44,993 nucleotides of DNA from Rickettsiales bacterium (GCA_031268035.1 JAIRXW010000031.1:1-44993), one strand, 5' to 3'; counted from the stretch's first letter, positions 34,564 to 44,663 are shown. Numbers and translations: made by a program. The notes: a model not told the origin generated them from the letters alone.

Positions 34564-35307
34564 ATGTTTATATTGTATTTCATTAGATCACTGATATTTT
34601 TTCTGCTTTTTTCTCTGCATTTCCTCACCTTGATTTTCTATACGGTGCTGAAGAAGTGTTTTCTCCTCAGTGAAAATTGCTTTTTGGAATGCACAAAATT
34701 TTGGGCAAAGATCAATGTGCTGATGCTGAAGTGTGTGTGTGGAGCAAATTTCGTGGTTATCGGCAGGGAAAATATACCGAAGGATAATTTTTTAGCTCTT
34801 TCCAAACACCAATCCACCTGGGAATGTTATTTTCTGCACTGGTTTCTGCCGGGTTATCCGGTGTCCATATCGAAAAAGGAAATTTTAGCGCTTCCTCTAT
34901 TTGGTTTTGCCATAAAGAACATTGGGACAATAGGAGTGGATCGGGAGGATGGTTTTGGCTCCCTCAGAGAAGTTACTGAAAAATCAAAAAAATTTGTGAA
35001 AAAGGGAAGAAATATTTTTATGATGTTTCCCCAGGGGACCAGAGTACCTCCGGGAGCAACTCCAGAGGAATATCCCTACAGGCCGGGCTTTTTGGCCATA
35101 GCTAGGGCGAATGCTCTGGACATTTTGCCGATATATTTAGATTCTGGAAAATGTTGGCCAAAGGGAAAATTTATCAAGAAACCCGGGACAATAACCGTAA
35201 GAATACTCCCCCCTCTGAGCTATGAGAGCTATAGAGATCTCCCGAAGGAACAGATTGTTAGGATGATCCAAAATGCTATCGAGAGTTGTCAGGAGCCCCA
35301 GAGCTAG
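34564..35307 (+). CDS. plsC: 1-acyl-sn-glycerol-3-phosphate acyltransferase
   Basis: Acylates lysophosphatidic acid to phosphatidic acid at the inner membrane. The 247 residues begin with a long hydrophobic anchor (about 1-30). The acyltransferase motif I reads KHQSTWE (H82, E87), with Glu in place of the usual Asp. Motif III FPQGTR (155-160) has Gln in place of Glu. The substitution style is common in alphaproteobacterial relatives. Its last 32 bases overlap the 3' end of alaS on the other strand. Confidence 0.87.
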   Translation: MFILYFIRSLIFFLLFSLHFLTLIFYTVLKKCFLLSENCFLECTKFWAKINVLMLKCVCGANFVVIGRENIPKDNFLALSKHQSTWECYFLHWFLPGYPVSISKKEILALPLFGFAIKNIGTIGVDREDGFGSLREVTEKSKKFVKKGRNIFMMFPQGTRVPPGATPEEYPYRPGFLAIARANALDILPIYLDSGKCWPKGKFIKKPGTITVRILPPLSYESYRDLPKEQIVRMIQNAIESCQEPQS

Positions 35308-37948
35308 GAGTTTTTTCTGAAATTATTTTCACCAGAGAATCAATGTCTATCTCCCGACCTAGAGCGCCAGCGGCAAAGCCGGGTACTCCGCCGCCGTTTG
35401 ATCCTAGTTTCTTCAGTAGATCCACGGCACTATGGTCTTTCGTTAGATTCTCTGACAGGGCCAGCATAATCAGATTTTTTCCAGATTCCTCTGAATAGAG
35501 TGCGGCCATCAGTGCATTTTCATTGTATCTGCCATTTCTTTGGCTGGCCAGGAATTGTTTAATATCTCGGCCACTGGCGTTGGAGCCGGAGAAATTTTTA
35601 AATAGAATCAGCATGTTTCCGATATGTCTTTCTTCGAATACTGTGGCTAGCAATTTATTTTTCTCAGTGGAACTGAGCTGTGTTTTTAGTTTTTTGTTAT
35701 CTGAAATTAGGCCTTCGGTTTTTTCTAAAAATTTTTCGGGGCCCACTTTTAAAAGCCCACTGAGGCTATCGATGATCTCTAGTTTCTTGTTCACATAGTC
35801 GAGTGCTGCCAAACCTGTGCAGGCCTCTATTCTCCTAACTCCAGCGGCAACTGACTCAACTCCCATTATTTTGAATAGACCAATGTCTCCAGTTCTATCG
35901 ACGTGGGTACCACCGCACAGTTCCGTCGAATAGTAGTCGCTAGGGCCGCTGGCAGCCGAAGACTTATTTTTGGCTCCGATACGCACTACTCTCACCGTTT
36001 CTCCATATTTTTCGTTGAACAGCGCGATGGCGTCTATTTTTCTAGCCTCCTGGATATTCATTGTGTCTATTTTTGTCTCGCTATTTTCCAAAATTATGCC
36101 GTTGACAATTTTTTCAACTGAATTGATAAGATCCCCTCCCAGATACTGGTCACAGGAAAAGTCGAATCTAAGAGATTCGGCGTCAACCTGGGACCCTCTC
36201 TGGTTCACCACATCCTTACCCAATAGACTTTTTAGAGCAAACTGCAGCAGGTGAGTGGCCGAATGATTGGCTGTGATTTTGGCGCGTCTGGCTCCATCGA
36301 CCCGAAGACTGACCAGGTCTCCCAGCCTGAATTTTCCAATTCTCACAGAACCTCTGTGGATTATCAGAGCAGAGGAGGATTTTGTCGTATTTTCTATTTC
36401 CATATTACTAATTATCTCGCCCTCCGGAGTTTTCAGCAGAATATTTCCTCTGTCTCCAACCTGTCCTCCGTTTTCTCCAAAAAAACAGCTGTTATCCACC
36501 AGGAGATCAATGGTTTCATCTCTCTGGGCCTCTTCGACGGATTCTCCATTTTTTATGATTTTAATTATTCTTCCCTCATTTTCGGTATTGCCGTAGCCAA
36601 CAAAACTCGTTTTCAGATCACTTTCAAAATGGATGCCACTCTCGGCAGCGTCTCCGGAACCAATCCAGCTTGCTCTGGCCCTTTCCCTTTGTTTTTCCAT
36701 TTCTCTATTAAAACCGTCGATGTCCGCTGTCATTCCTCCGGTTGCCAGAATAATTTCCGTCAGATCCGGTGGAAATCCATAGGTATCGTAGAGTTTGAAA
36801 ACATCTGGCCCGCTGAGCATGTTTCCGCCGGCGCCGAGCATTTTTTTCTCTAGCAATTTCATGCCATTTTCTAAGGTTGCCGCGAATCTGGCCCCCTCAT
36901 TTTTGACTCTATCTATGATAAATTCCCTTTGTTCTTCCAGCTCCGGATAGGCGCTCCCCATAGTCTCGACTAGACATGGCACTAATCTGTGCAGAGATAG
37001 GTCGCTGTGGCCCAGTCTATGCAGCTGCAGCATAGCCCTGCGCATTATTCTTCTGAGAACATAGCCACGGCCCTCATTGGAGGGCAAAATTCCGTCACAG
37101 ATCAGAAAACAAGAGCTTCTAATGTGATCTGCGATTATTCTATGGGCAGAAATATTCTCTTCCCCTCCAAACAATTTCTTGGAAGTGTCTATTATTTTTT
37201 GAAACAGGTCTATTTCATAGTTACTGTGCACCCCCTGGAGAACGGCGGCTAGACGTTCCAGACCTGCCCCGGTGTCAATGTTTTTGCTGGGGAGATCTTC
37301 CAGTTCTCCTTTTTCGTTTCTGTTGTACTGGGTAAAAACTATGTTCCATATTTCCGTATACCTGTCTCCGTTCTCGTTTGCACTGCCCGGAGGGCCCCCA
37401 GCTATCTCCTCGCCATGATCATAGAATATTTCGCTGCATGGGCCACAGGGGCCTGTATCCCCCATTTCCCAGAAATTATCTTTGGTTGATATTTTTATAA
37501 TTTTCTCAGGTGCCAGTCCAATCTCATTTCGCCAGATGCTGTAGGTTTCCGCGTCCTCATGGTAGACCGTCACCAGAAGTTTCTCCTTTGGTATATTCAG
37601 CGTTTCCGTTAAAAATTCCCAGGCCCAGGTTATTGCCTCTCTCTTGAAATAATCTCCAAAGGAAAAATTTCCGAGCATTTCAAAAAATGTATGATGGCGC
37701 GCCGTGTAGCCAACGTTATCCAGATCGTTATGTTTTCCACCGGCCCTTAGGCATTTTTGAACCGTAGAGATTCTTGGACAATCTGGTTTTTCCACACCAT
37801 AGAAATATTTTTTGAACTGCACCATACCGGAATTTGCGAACAGCAGAGTCGGATCGCTGGGCACTAGACTCGATGATTCGACCACTGAAAATTGTTTTGA
37901 TCTGAAAAATTCCAAAAATTCTCTTCTTATCTCATCAACGGTCAGCAT
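35276..37948 (-). CDS. alaS: Alanyl-tRNA synthetase
   Basis: Charges tRNA-Ala and edits mischarged Ser and Gly. The 890 residues match full family length: the N-terminal catalytic domain (FLEFFRSKQF, GMVQFKKYF, TARHHTFFEMLGNFSFGDYF), then the editing domain with zinc ligands H562 and H566 (NHSATH) and C678 and H682 (CGGTH). A C-terminal C-Ala domain with GSNGGGVPGFAAGA completes it. The ATG at 37948 has no ribosome site. The 295-base gap upstream to tRNA-Ser shows nothing recognisable apart from an isolated TTGACA on the minus strand. Confidence 0.97.
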   Translation of the reverse strand: MLTVDEIRREFLEFFRSKQFSVVESSSLVPSDPTLLFANSGMVQFKKYFYGVEKPDCPRISTVQKCLRAGGKHNDLDNVGYTARHHTFFEMLGNFSFGDYFKREAITWAWEFLTETLNIPKEKLLVTVYHEDAETYSIWRNEIGLAPEKIIKISTKDNFWEMGDTGPCGPCSEIFYDHGEEIAGGPPGSANENGDRYTEIWNIVFTQYNRNEKGELEDLPSKNIDTGAGLERLAAVLQGVHSNYEIDLFQKIIDTSKKLFGGEENISAHRIIADHIRSSCFLICDGILPSNEGRGYVLRRIMRRAMLQLHRLGHSDLSLHRLVPCLVETMGSAYPELEEQREFIIDRVKNEGARFAATLENGMKLLEKKMLGAGGNMLSGPDVFKLYDTYGFPPDLTEIILATGGMTADIDGFNREMEKQRERARASWIGSGDAAESGIHFESDLKTSFVGYGNTENEGRIIKIIKNGESVEEAQRDETIDLLVDNSCFFGENGGQVGDRGNILLKTPEGEIISNMEIENTTKSSSALIIHRGSVRIGKFRLGDLVSLRVDGARRAKITANHSATHLLQFALKSLLGKDVVNQRGSQVDAESLRFDFSCDQYLGGDLINSVEKIVNGIILENSETKIDTMNIQEARKIDAIALFNEKYGETVRVVRIGAKNKSSAASGPSDYYSTELCGGTHVDRTGDIGLFKIMGVESVAAGVRRIEACTGLAALDYVNKKLEIIDSLSGLLKVGPEKFLEKTEGLISDNKKLKTQLSSTEKNKLLATVFEERHIGNMLILFKNFSGSNASGRDIKQFLASQRNGRYNENALMAALYSEESGKNLIMLALSENLTKDHSAVDLLKKLGSNGGGVPGFAAGALGREIDIDSLVKIISEKTPSSGAPDNSR

Positions 37949-38243
37949 TTATAGGATGATATTTTTATAGGTCAGACTAGCCAGTCCTTAGAGTCTGTCA
38001 AGATTTTTAATTTCCGTTGCCAATGCTGTTCCTGCATTCTCTGGGGGCGAGATCTAAAAACTAGAGAAAAATCCATCTGGAGAAAAATATTCAGCTGCTT
38101 TCCCTACTGTTTTTTTCATAGAGTTCACCAACCCTAATCTCTGGGCTAGAGCGACGGATTCTAGAAGATTATGTGTGAGTTTAGATCTTTCCTTGGATAA
38201 ATGTTGACTTTAACTAAAATAACTAGATAGTCCCAGTTACCAA

Positions 38244-38336
38244 GGAGAAATGGCTGAGTGGCCTAAAGCGTCTTCCTGCTAAGAAGATGTACTGAGTTAA
38301 TCGGTACCGAGGGTTCGAATCCCTCTTTCTCCGCCA
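38244..38336 (+). tRNA. tRNA-Ser (anticodon GCT)
   Basis: A 93-base class II tRNA with acceptor GGAGAAA/TTTCTCC, anticodon GCT at 38278-38280 in loop CTGCTAA between TCTTC and GAAGA, a long variable arm (TACTGAG and TCGGTA region), T loop TTCGAAT and an encoded CCA. A TTGACT at 38204-38209 may be part of its promoter. Confidence 0.97.
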
Positions 38337-38499
38337 TCCTATTTCCATTGGCACAGTCATATTTCTGTTGATGCTTTCTTTCCCCAGAAAAAGAAAAATA
38401 TGTGCTGGGTGCAGCCCTCGTACCCATTTGCCCACATAGCACACCTGATTATCTATTCAGAAATTATCTATTTGGCCGAAGGCGGCTCTTCCCCAGCAG

Positions 38500-39114
38500 C
38501 TAGTGACAGAAAATGTCAATGTCTGCCCAACCCAGCAGATCAAGATCAACTCTGGTGGAAAGAAAATTGAAACATCTTTCTGCCAGGTCTTTTCTATTCT
38601 CGTTTTCAAGAATAGTATTTAATCTACCTCTGATTCTATGCAAAAATATAACGTCATTTGAGGCATATCTCAGCTGTTCCTCAGAGATTTCGTCCCCTCC
38701 CCAGTAAGAACTCTGCTCTTTCTTTGAAATTTCTAAACCAAAAAATTCCCTTATAAGAATTCTCAGGCCATGGACATCACTGTAGGTTCTCGCGATCTTT
38801 GAAGCTATCTTTGTGCAATAGACATTATCAATGTGGATGCCAAATGTTTTCTGTAGAATCGCCATATCAAATCTAGCATAGTGAAATATTTTTAGAATAT
38901 TTTTGCTAGATAGTAACCTCTCTAGATTTGGGGAACTATAGGCACTCTTTCTATCGAAGTGCACAATGTGAACGTCTCCGGTGCCAAAATATATTTGTGC
39001 TAGACAGAGTCTATCTCGAGAATTGTTTAGCCCCAGAGCTTCTGTGTCTATGGCCACCTCGGGTCCAAACTCGACGCTATCTGGCAGATCGTTTTTATAA
39101 AGCTTATATGTCAT
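38500..39114 (-). CDS. rnd: RNase D-like 3'-5' exoribonuclease (short form)
   Basis: A DEDD-family exonuclease that probably trims tRNA or other RNA 3' ends. The 204 residues carry Exo I DTEALGL (D23, E25), Exo II in FHYARFDMAIL and Exo III with YASNDVIFL. The C-terminal HRDC domains of E. coli RNase D are absent, as in other short alphaproteobacterial forms. The ATG at 39114 has a strong GGAGGA but 16 bases away, so the start is uncertain. The 163-base gap to tRNA-Ser holds nothing recognised. Confidence 0.85.
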   Translation of the reverse strand: MTYKLYKNDLPDSVEFGPEVAIDTEALGLNNSRDRLCLAQIYFGTGDVHIVHFDRKSAYSSPNLERLLSSKNILKIFHYARFDMAILQKTFGIHIDNVYCTKIASKIARTYSDVHGLRILIREFFGLEISKKEQSSYWGGDEISEEQLRYASNDVIFLHRIRGRLNTILENENRKDLAERCFNFLSTRVDLDLLGWADIDIFCH

Positions 39115-39208
39115 ATTTAATATGAAAATTCCTCCGCATGCTAGTGGATATAAAATCTAAATCAAGAGAAATATATTTTTTAGCCAGTGGGCGTCTAACC
39201 CGGAGGAC

Positions 39209-40510
39209 CTATTGGGCTTCTGGTTCCAATATGGATAAAACCTCCCCACAGAAATATATGGAGCCACAAATCAGGATCCTCTTTTTCCTGTGTGCCTCTA
39301 TTTTTTTGGCCATTTCTAAACTGCTCTCAACACTGTCGCAGGTGCCATGGACATCAAGTCCCAGGTCATTAAATTCCTTCACAAATTCTTTGGCCCCTTT
39401 GTAGGCCTGATTAGTGTTTGAAACAACTATTATCCCAAAAAATAACTTTCCCAGTACCTCGATGAATGCCTTCGAATTTTTTCTTTCGAGCATACATATT
39501 ATTAATATGTTATCTTTTTTCTCATCTCTGTCCTTTTCCTCCAGCCAATCACGGAGGACTTGTGCGCAGCCCTCGTTGTGGCCACCATCTAGATATAATT
39601 CGGTGTCCTCTTCGAGATATTTCTGTAATTTTGTGTTGCTCAGGTTTTGCAGTCTCGCTCTCCAGGAAACTTCTCCTAGCCCCCTGGGAATACTGGATTC
39701 CTCTAGAACTATACTGTTCTGACAGAGCAGAGCAGCTATGGCTGTTCCCGCGTTTATTAGCTGGTGTTTCCCCTCTAGAGCGGGTGGCGGTGTTGTGATT
39801 TTTCTTCCAAAACCACTGAATTCGCAAAATTCTCCTGATTTTTTATATTCCCAATCTATTCCTTCCATATATATAGGGCAATCCAGTGATTTTGCTATTT
39901 TTATGAGTACATCTCTAGCACCCTCTGGCTGTTTGGAGATAACGACCGGTCTATTCCTTTTTATGATACCTGCTTTTTCCACTGCTATTTTTTCGACGGT
40001 GTCGCCCAGGCTCCCCTCGTGGTCTAGAGAAATTGGAGTTATTATGGATACTAGAGGATTTTCTATGATATTAGTCGCATCTAGCCTGCCTCCCATACCC
40101 ACCTCCAAAATTGTGGCATCACTCTCATTCCGTGCAAAGGCCATAAGAGCTATGGCCACAATTGCCTCAAAATAACTGCATTCCAAATTATTATTTTCTA
40201 TAGTGTGTCTACATTCATCGGCCAGTTCTTCGTAGTAACTATCCTCTATTTCTCTACCATTTATCTCTATTCTTTCATTAAACCTCACCAGATGCGGTGA
40301 GGTGTTTCTGTGGACTCTATAGCCCCCACTCTCTAAAATGTACTTGATAAAGGCGCTGACAGAACCCTTGCCGTTGGTGCCGGCGATGTGGAAAACTGGA
40401 GAAATATGTTTTTCGGGATTACCCAGTTTGTCCAGCAGGGCGAGGATTCTCTCTAGACCGAGATGGATACTGTTCATGTACTTAGGTAATGGCCAATTTG
40501 GTAGTTTCAT
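39209..40510 (-). CDS. folC: Folylpolyglutamate/dihydrofolate synthase
   Basis: A Mur-like ligase that joins glutamate to folates, and in bifunctional forms makes dihydrofolate from dihydropteroate. The 433 residues have the phosphate loop AGTNGKGSVS (43-52), RFNERIEING, EVGMGGRLDATN, ISLDHEGSLGDT with the EKAGIIK motif, and YLDGGHN. The length fits the family. There is no ribosome site before ATG 40510. It complements folA in folate metabolism. Confidence 0.93.
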   Translation of the reverse strand: MKLPNWPLPKYMNSIHLGLERILALLDKLGNPEKHISPVFHIAGTNGKGSVSAFIKYILESGGYRVHRNTSPHLVRFNERIEINGREIEDSYYEELADECRHTIENNNLECSYFEAIVAIALMAFARNESDATILEVGMGGRLDATNIIENPLVSIITPISLDHEGSLGDTVEKIAVEKAGIIKRNRPVVISKQPEGARDVLIKIAKSLDCPIYMEGIDWEYKKSGEFCEFSGFGRKITTPPPALEGKHQLINAGTAIAALLCQNSIVLEESSIPRGLGEVSWRARLQNLSNTKLQKYLEEDTELYLDGGHNEGCAQVLRDWLEEKDRDEKKDNILIICMLERKNSKAFIEVLGKLFFGIIVVSNTNQAYKGAKEFVKEFNDLGLDVHGTCDSVESSLEMAKKIEAHRKKRILICGSIYFCGEVLSILEPEAQ

Positions 40511-40811
40511 TTTTCTAGAAAGATTGTTTTAAATGAAAAATGCACGGTCCGCCACAGTACTATTAATTTTACCTTTGTCAAGCTAATTGATATATTCATA
40601 TAGTGCCTATAGCAGGAGATTATTTTCTCCTCTGAAATTCTATTCTGTGGAGTTTTCAGTGCTGGTTGCGGCGGCTCCAAAACCCTAGAGAAAAAAAATA
40701 ATATATAAATTTTTATAGTGTCTAGATGCTACTTGACAAAATTAATGTTCTAGCGTTAAATACTTAGCGCTGCTACATGTTTTTACATTCTTAATAATTA
40801 CGGGTGTTTTT
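40511..40811. other. 301-bp gap between divergent folC and fabI
   Basis: Contains the fabI promoter (40733-40761) and a perfect 6-bp hairpin AGGAGA-TTATTT-TCTCCT at 40614-40631. No coding or RNA gene was recognised. Confidence 0.6.
40733..40761 (+). promoter_or_regulatory. Candidate fabI promoter
   Basis: Perfect TTGACA (40733-40738), 17-base spacer, TTAAAT (40756-40761); about 50 bases before the ATG. Confidence 0.5.
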
Positions 40812-41576
40812 ATGTTACTAAAAGGAAAAAAAGGTCTTATAATCGGCCTTTCTAATGATATCAGTATTGCCTGGGGGATAGCTAAACAGTGCTCTGAAAA
40901 TGGTGCCGAGCTTTGCATTATGTATCAGAATGAACCAATGAAAAAAAGAGCGGTACCCCTGGCTGAAAAAGTTGGTTGTGATTTTACTGTACAGTGTGAC
41001 TTTCAAAATAAAGAGGAGGTATCCAATTTAATTGAAGAGGTGAAAAGGAGATGGGGTGTTCTGGATTTTATTGTGCATTCGATAGCCTTTGCCCCCAAGG
41101 ATGATCTCCGCTGCGAATACAACAAAATAACCGAGGGTGGTTTTGGAACGGCCATGAACATAAGCGTCTATTCATTCCTAAAATTTACCTCTGATCTAGC
41201 TCCCCTTATGGAGAATAGAGGGGGCTCCGTGTTGACATTAACCTACTATGGTGGGGAAAAGGTAATAAAGAACTATAGGCTGATGGGGACCTGCAAGGCG
41301 GCGCTGGATTCCTGTGTAAAGGAATTGGCAGCTGATCTTGGCCCTAAAAAAATCAGAGTAAACGCCATATCGGCGGGGCCCATAAGAACTCTAGCTTCCT
41401 CGGGCATAGCCGAATTCACGGATCTTCTGAAGGCCTTTGAAGAGAGGGCTCCTCTCGGTAGAACATGCACAATCTATGAGGTTGGGAATAGCGCCGTCTA
41501 CCTGCTCAGTGATTTGGCTTCGGCGGTTACCGGTGAAATTCATCATGTGGACTGTGGCTATCATGCCATAGGCTGA
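40812..41576 (+). CDS. fabI: Enoyl-[acyl-carrier-protein] reductase (NADH) FabI
   Basis: Performs the last reduction of each fatty acid elongation cycle. The 254 residues show the variant cofactor loop GLSNDISIAWGIA, VHSIAFAP, and the active site with Y145 (LTYYGG), Y155 and K162 (NYRLMGTCKAAL), the Y-x6-K spacing that separates FabI from classical short-chain reductases such as FabG. The C-terminus GEIHHVDCGYHAIG is family-typical. The AGPIRTLAS segment is conserved. It has its own promoter and stands alone. Confidence 0.96.
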   Translation: MLLKGKKGLIIGLSNDISIAWGIAKQCSENGAELCIMYQNEPMKKRAVPLAEKVGCDFTVQCDFQNKEEVSNLIEEVKRRWGVLDFIVHSIAFAPKDDLRCEYNKITEGGFGTAMNISVYSFLKFTSDLAPLMENRGGSVLTLTYYGGEKVIKNYRLMGTCKAALDSCVKELAADLGPKKIRVNAISAGPIRTLASSGIAEFTDLLKAFEERAPLGRTCTIYEVGNSAVYLLSDLASAVTGEIHHVDCGYHAIG

Positions 41577-41680
41577 TTAGACAATCTGCCAGAATTAAAT
41601 AGTCCCCCAATAAATCCAGGTGTTCTGGTCTGAGGCTCTGTGCCTATCTTTTTAGCCCTTTCTTCTCTAGAATTTTACCC

Positions 41681-41708
41681 TTGTTTTTTAAAGGAAAAAG
41701 GCTATAAT
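41681..41708 (+). promoter_or_regulatory. Candidate ndk promoter
   Basis: TTGTTT (41681-41686) and a perfect TATAAT (41703-41708) are 16 bases apart, 39 bases before the chosen ndk ATG. Confidence 0.45.
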
Positions 41709-41747
41709 ACACCTATGTATATCCTAATATAAATGGGGTTAAGCTGT

Positions 41748-42167
41748 ATGGTTGAAATGACGCTGAGTTTAATAAAGCCTGACGCTGTGGAGAAGAGATT
41801 TGAAGGGCCTATAATTATGGACATAGAGGCTGAAGAGTTCGATATAGTTGTACAAAAAAAAATTGTACTGACGGAAAATCAGACCAAATTGTTTTACAGG
41901 GAACATGCCGAAAAGCCATTTTTTAATGATCTGATCGTCTTTATTGCCTGCAAACCAATTGTGGCCCAGGTTCTTAGAAAAGAAAATGCAGTGAGAGCTT
42001 ACCGAAGCCTGATAGGCTATACCGATCCAAAAACAGCCGAGGAGGGTTCTCTGAGGAAAAAATATGGGACCGATATAACCAAAAATGCATTGCATGGCTC
42101 TGACAACATAGAAAGTGCCTATAGGGAAATACATTTTTTCTTTAGCGATATAGAAATTTATCTATAG
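41748..42167 (+). CDS. ndk: Nucleoside diphosphate kinase
   Basis: Transfers phosphate from NTPs to NDPs via a phosphohistidine. The 139 residues from ATG 41748 begin MTLSLIKPDAV after three residues and carry the active H116 in NALHGSDN, plus YREHAEKPFF and GYTDPKTAEEGSLR. It differs at places that are usually conserved: ACKPIVAQVL replaces the common SGPVVAMVL, and RKKYG replaces RADFG. ATG 41733 and 41757 are alternative starts; none has a good ribosome site. With nrdD it belongs to nucleotide supply. Confidence 0.92.
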   Translation: MVEMTLSLIKPDAVEKRFEGPIIMDIEAEEFDIVVQKKIVLTENQTKLFYREHAEKPFFNDLIVFIACKPIVAQVLRKENAVRAYRSLIGYTDPKTAEEGSLRKKYGTDITKNALHGSDNIESAYREIHFFFSDIEIYL

Positions 42168-42255
42168 AGACGTTTTGCCGATGACTAGGTGGTTTCCCTT
42201 CGGAGACCAGACAGATTCACGGCGATTCTGATTCATTTTTCTGTTGTGGCGGGTT

Positions 42256-42297
42256 CCGAAAACAATTTCTGGAGTCTCTAGCAGAATCCGTTTTCGG
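42256..42297. repeat. 8-bp inverted repeat downstream of ndk
   Basis: CCGAAAAC (42256-42263) and GTTTTCGG (42290-42297) flank a 26-base loop in the gap between converging ndk and the small membrane gene. It may be a transcript-end structure. Confidence 0.35.
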
Positions 42298-42359
42298 CGC
42301 CCGGCGGTATCGAATGGACCACTGATGTTTTCCCCAAAATCTAGGGGGCCTAGAGAATA

Positions 42360-42656
42360 TTATATTCCTGCGGCTCCTGCTTCGATAATTGCTTTGACTA
42401 GACCAAATAGATCCAAAAACAGATAGCCTACATTGGCCAATAGAAGTGGTACACTTTTCCGTCCGATAGAGGACACAATGGCAGTGAATGCGCTGACAGT
42501 AAATAGTATATAGTATAGAATGTAGTTAATTTTTGTAAGAACAAAACTCTGGTATGTAGCTGCTCCTAGTCCAGTTACAAAGGAAATTACTTCGTTGACG
42601 AATATGACTTTTCTTTCTCTCCATTCGTCTTTAATAAAATTAATGAAACTGCCCAT
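42360..42656 (-). CDS. Small hypothetical membrane protein
   Basis: Not recognised. The 98-residue protein has a charged N-terminus (FIKDEWRERK) and three hydrophobic stretches (about 19-40, 45-64 and 68-92), with a basic GRKSV loop between the last two, ending in GAAGI. The size and layout are those of many small three-helix membrane proteins. The ATG at 42656 has no ribosome site, so coding is probable rather than certain. It converges on ndk. Confidence 0.6.
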   Translation of the reverse strand: MGSFINFIKDEWRERKVIFVNEVISFVTGLGAATYQSFVLTKINYILYYILFTVSAFTAIVSSIGRKSVPLLLANVGYLFLDLFGLVKAIIEAGAAGI

Positions 42657-43040
42657 AGTACAAATAAATAACTTTAAATCTGGAGTTTAGAATAGAACTA
42701 TTGGGTAAATTATCAATAGACATTAGCTGCTAAAATTGGAAGCCTGGAGGCTCACTGGATATTTGTTAAATGCGATTTTACGCACAATTTGTCTCCAGAA
42801 CTCCTGAAAACACTGTCCGCAAGTCGCTGGAGAGATAGAAAAATTTATCCAAAATGCTATGGGTTCGCACGCAGACAATTCATTCGCTTGACATTAAAAA
42901 AATTATAGTCATAAATTACCATGATCATTGATTCTTTAGAAAATTCATATAGACTTAGGTGAACGCTGTCATGGTCCTAGTTGTGAATAGAGCTTGCTGA
43001 ACCATATGTGATGTATTAGTATACAAAAACCAGATAAATT
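42657..43040. other. 384-bp gap before rho, with promoter-like site and leader
   Basis: A perfect TTGACA (42888-42893) is followed 16 bases later by CATAAA (42910-42915). If used, rho has a leader of about 120 bases, long enough for the autoregulation known for rho in other bacteria. No RNA gene or coding frame was recognised in the gap. Confidence 0.4.
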
Positions 43041-44663
43041 ATGAGAAGAAAATTGACTCTTAGGAAAGAAGAGCAGGTTGCCTCCAATTCAAATTCCGAG
43101 ACCGAAGAGGGAGAACATAGTAATGTCGTTATGGATTCCTCCGAAGAGGAAGTGGCGGAGGAGCCGAAAAAACAGAAAAAGGGGGCTCGAAAACCCTCTC
43201 TAGCGGAGATTAATTTAGTGGAAATCGAAGATGTGATGGCTTCGGATTTCAAGATCAGCGAAAAAAATCATCCGGAAATTGAGGAGAGCCAGCAGAATAA
43301 TCCCGACACTCCCCCGAAAAAAGATTTGAATCAAATTTTGGAAGAAATTGTCAGAGAGGAGCAGATAAGGCACAGTGTTCCGAAGGAAACTATAGAGCTT
43401 AATTATCTTAAATCCAAAACCCCGGCAGAGCTGATAAGATATACAGAGGAAAACCAGGTGGAGGATGTCAGCGATATGCATAGACAGGATATGATCTATG
43501 CCATATTGAAAAACTTTTCGGAAAAAAATTCTGAGAATGCTATTCTGGGAGACGGGGTATTGGAGGTTCTACAGGATGGTTTTGGTTTTCTGAGATCCTC
43601 CGATTCAAACTATGTGGCTGGGCCAGATGATATATATATTTCGCCAGCCCAGGTTAAAAGATTCGGCCTGAGAACAGGGGACACCCTGCAGGGGCAGATA
43701 CGGGCCCCAAAAAAAGGGGAAAAATATTTTGCCCTCCTCAAATTGGATACGATCAATGGCATGGCTGCCGAGCAGGTGAGACATAGGATTAGATTTGATG
43801 ACCTAACTCCCCTATATCCCAATGAAAAGCTGAAGATAGAAAATACAGAGCTATTCCTTTCGAGAAAGGATGATAGTTGCAGAATATTAGACATAGTTAC
43901 TCCCATAGGCAAAGGGCAGAGGGCGCTTATTGTGGCCCCACCTAAGACTGGAAAGACTACAATAATTCAAAACATAGCCTATTCTATAGCCTCCGCTCAT
44001 CCGGAGATAACTCTGATCGTTCTGCTGATAGACGAAAGGCCGGAGGAGGTGACAGATATGGCTCGCTCCGTCAAAGGCGAGGTTGTCAGTTCTACCTTCG
44101 ATGAGCCGGCCACCAGGCATGTCCAATTGGCTGAAATTGTCATAGAGAAGGCTAAAAGAATTGTAGAGACCGGCAAGGATGTTGTCATACTTTTAGACTC
44201 CATCACAAGGTTAGCTAGGGCCTACAACAATGTGGTGCCCTCATCGGGAAAAGTACTCACTGGCGGTGTTGATGCGAATGCTCTGCAAAAACCGAAGCGT
44301 TTCTTTGGGGCGGCAAGAAATATAGAAAATGGTGGATCCTTGACAATAATAGCTACAGCTCTGATAGAGACTGGCTCTAAGATGGACGACGTCATATTCG
44401 AAGAATTTAAAGGCACAGGCAATAGCGAGATTGTTCTCGATAGAAAAATATCTGATAGAAGAATATTCCCAGCCATTGATCTCGTTAGATCTAGCACCAG
44501 AAAGGAAGAATTACTGCTCGAAAGGGCAACACTGTCGAAAACATGGATGCTGAGGAAAATTTTATCCTCTATGGATAGTGTTGGCGCCATAGAATTTATG
44601 AAAGAGAAGATAGACGTGACCAAGACTAACGCAGAATTTTTTGAATCCATGAATAGAATGTAA
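43041..44663 (+). CDS. rho: Transcription termination factor Rho, with acidic N-terminal extension
   Basis: A hexameric RNA-dependent ATPase/translocase that ends transcription. The protein is 540 residues against about 420 in E. coli. The extra part is the first roughly 120 residues, polar and Glu-rich with [11 protein letters not shown] and [12 protein letters not shown]. The normal body follows: Rho-N helix [13 protein letters not shown], the RNA-binding [12 protein letters not shown], Walker A PPKTGKTT (300-307), [14 protein letters not shown], the Q-loop region [12 protein letters not shown] and the ending FLRSM-like FESMNRM. The start ATG at 43041 has no ribosome site. An internal start would remove the extension, but no better one is obvious. 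Confidence 0.94.
   Translation: MRRKLTLRKEEQVASNSNSETEEGEHSNVVMDSSEEEVAEEPKKQKKGARKPSLAEINLVEIEDVMASDFKISEKNHPEIEESQQNNPDTPPKKDLNQILEEIVREEQIRHSVPKETIELNYLKSKTPAELIRYTEENQVEDVSDMHRQDMIYAILKNFSEKNSENAILGDGVLEVLQDGFGFLRSSDSNYVAGPDDIYISPAQVKRFGLRTGDTLQGQIRAPKKGEKYFALLKLDTINGMAAEQVRHRIRFDDLTPLYPNEKLKIENTELFLSRKDDSCRILDIVTPIGKGQRALIVAPPKTGKTTIIQNIAYSIASAHPEITLIVLLIDERPEEVTDMARSVKGEVVSSTFDEPATRHVQLAEIVIEKAKRIVETGKDVVILLDSITRLARAYNNVVPSSGKVLTGGVDANALQKPKRFFGAARNIENGGSLTIIATALIETGSKMDDVIFEEFKGTGNSEIVLDRKISDRRIFPAIDLVRSSTRKEELLLERATLSKTWMLRKILSSMDSVGAIEFMKEKIDVTKTNAEFFESMNRM

Noticed and set aside
38223..38444. Short minus-strand frame over tRNA-Ser
   Set aside because: It lies across a clear tRNA gene and lacks any coding feature.
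42657..43040. Searched for rnpB, tmRNA or 4.5S RNA in this and the other long gaps
   Set aside because: None of the conserved core sequences of these RNAs were recognised.
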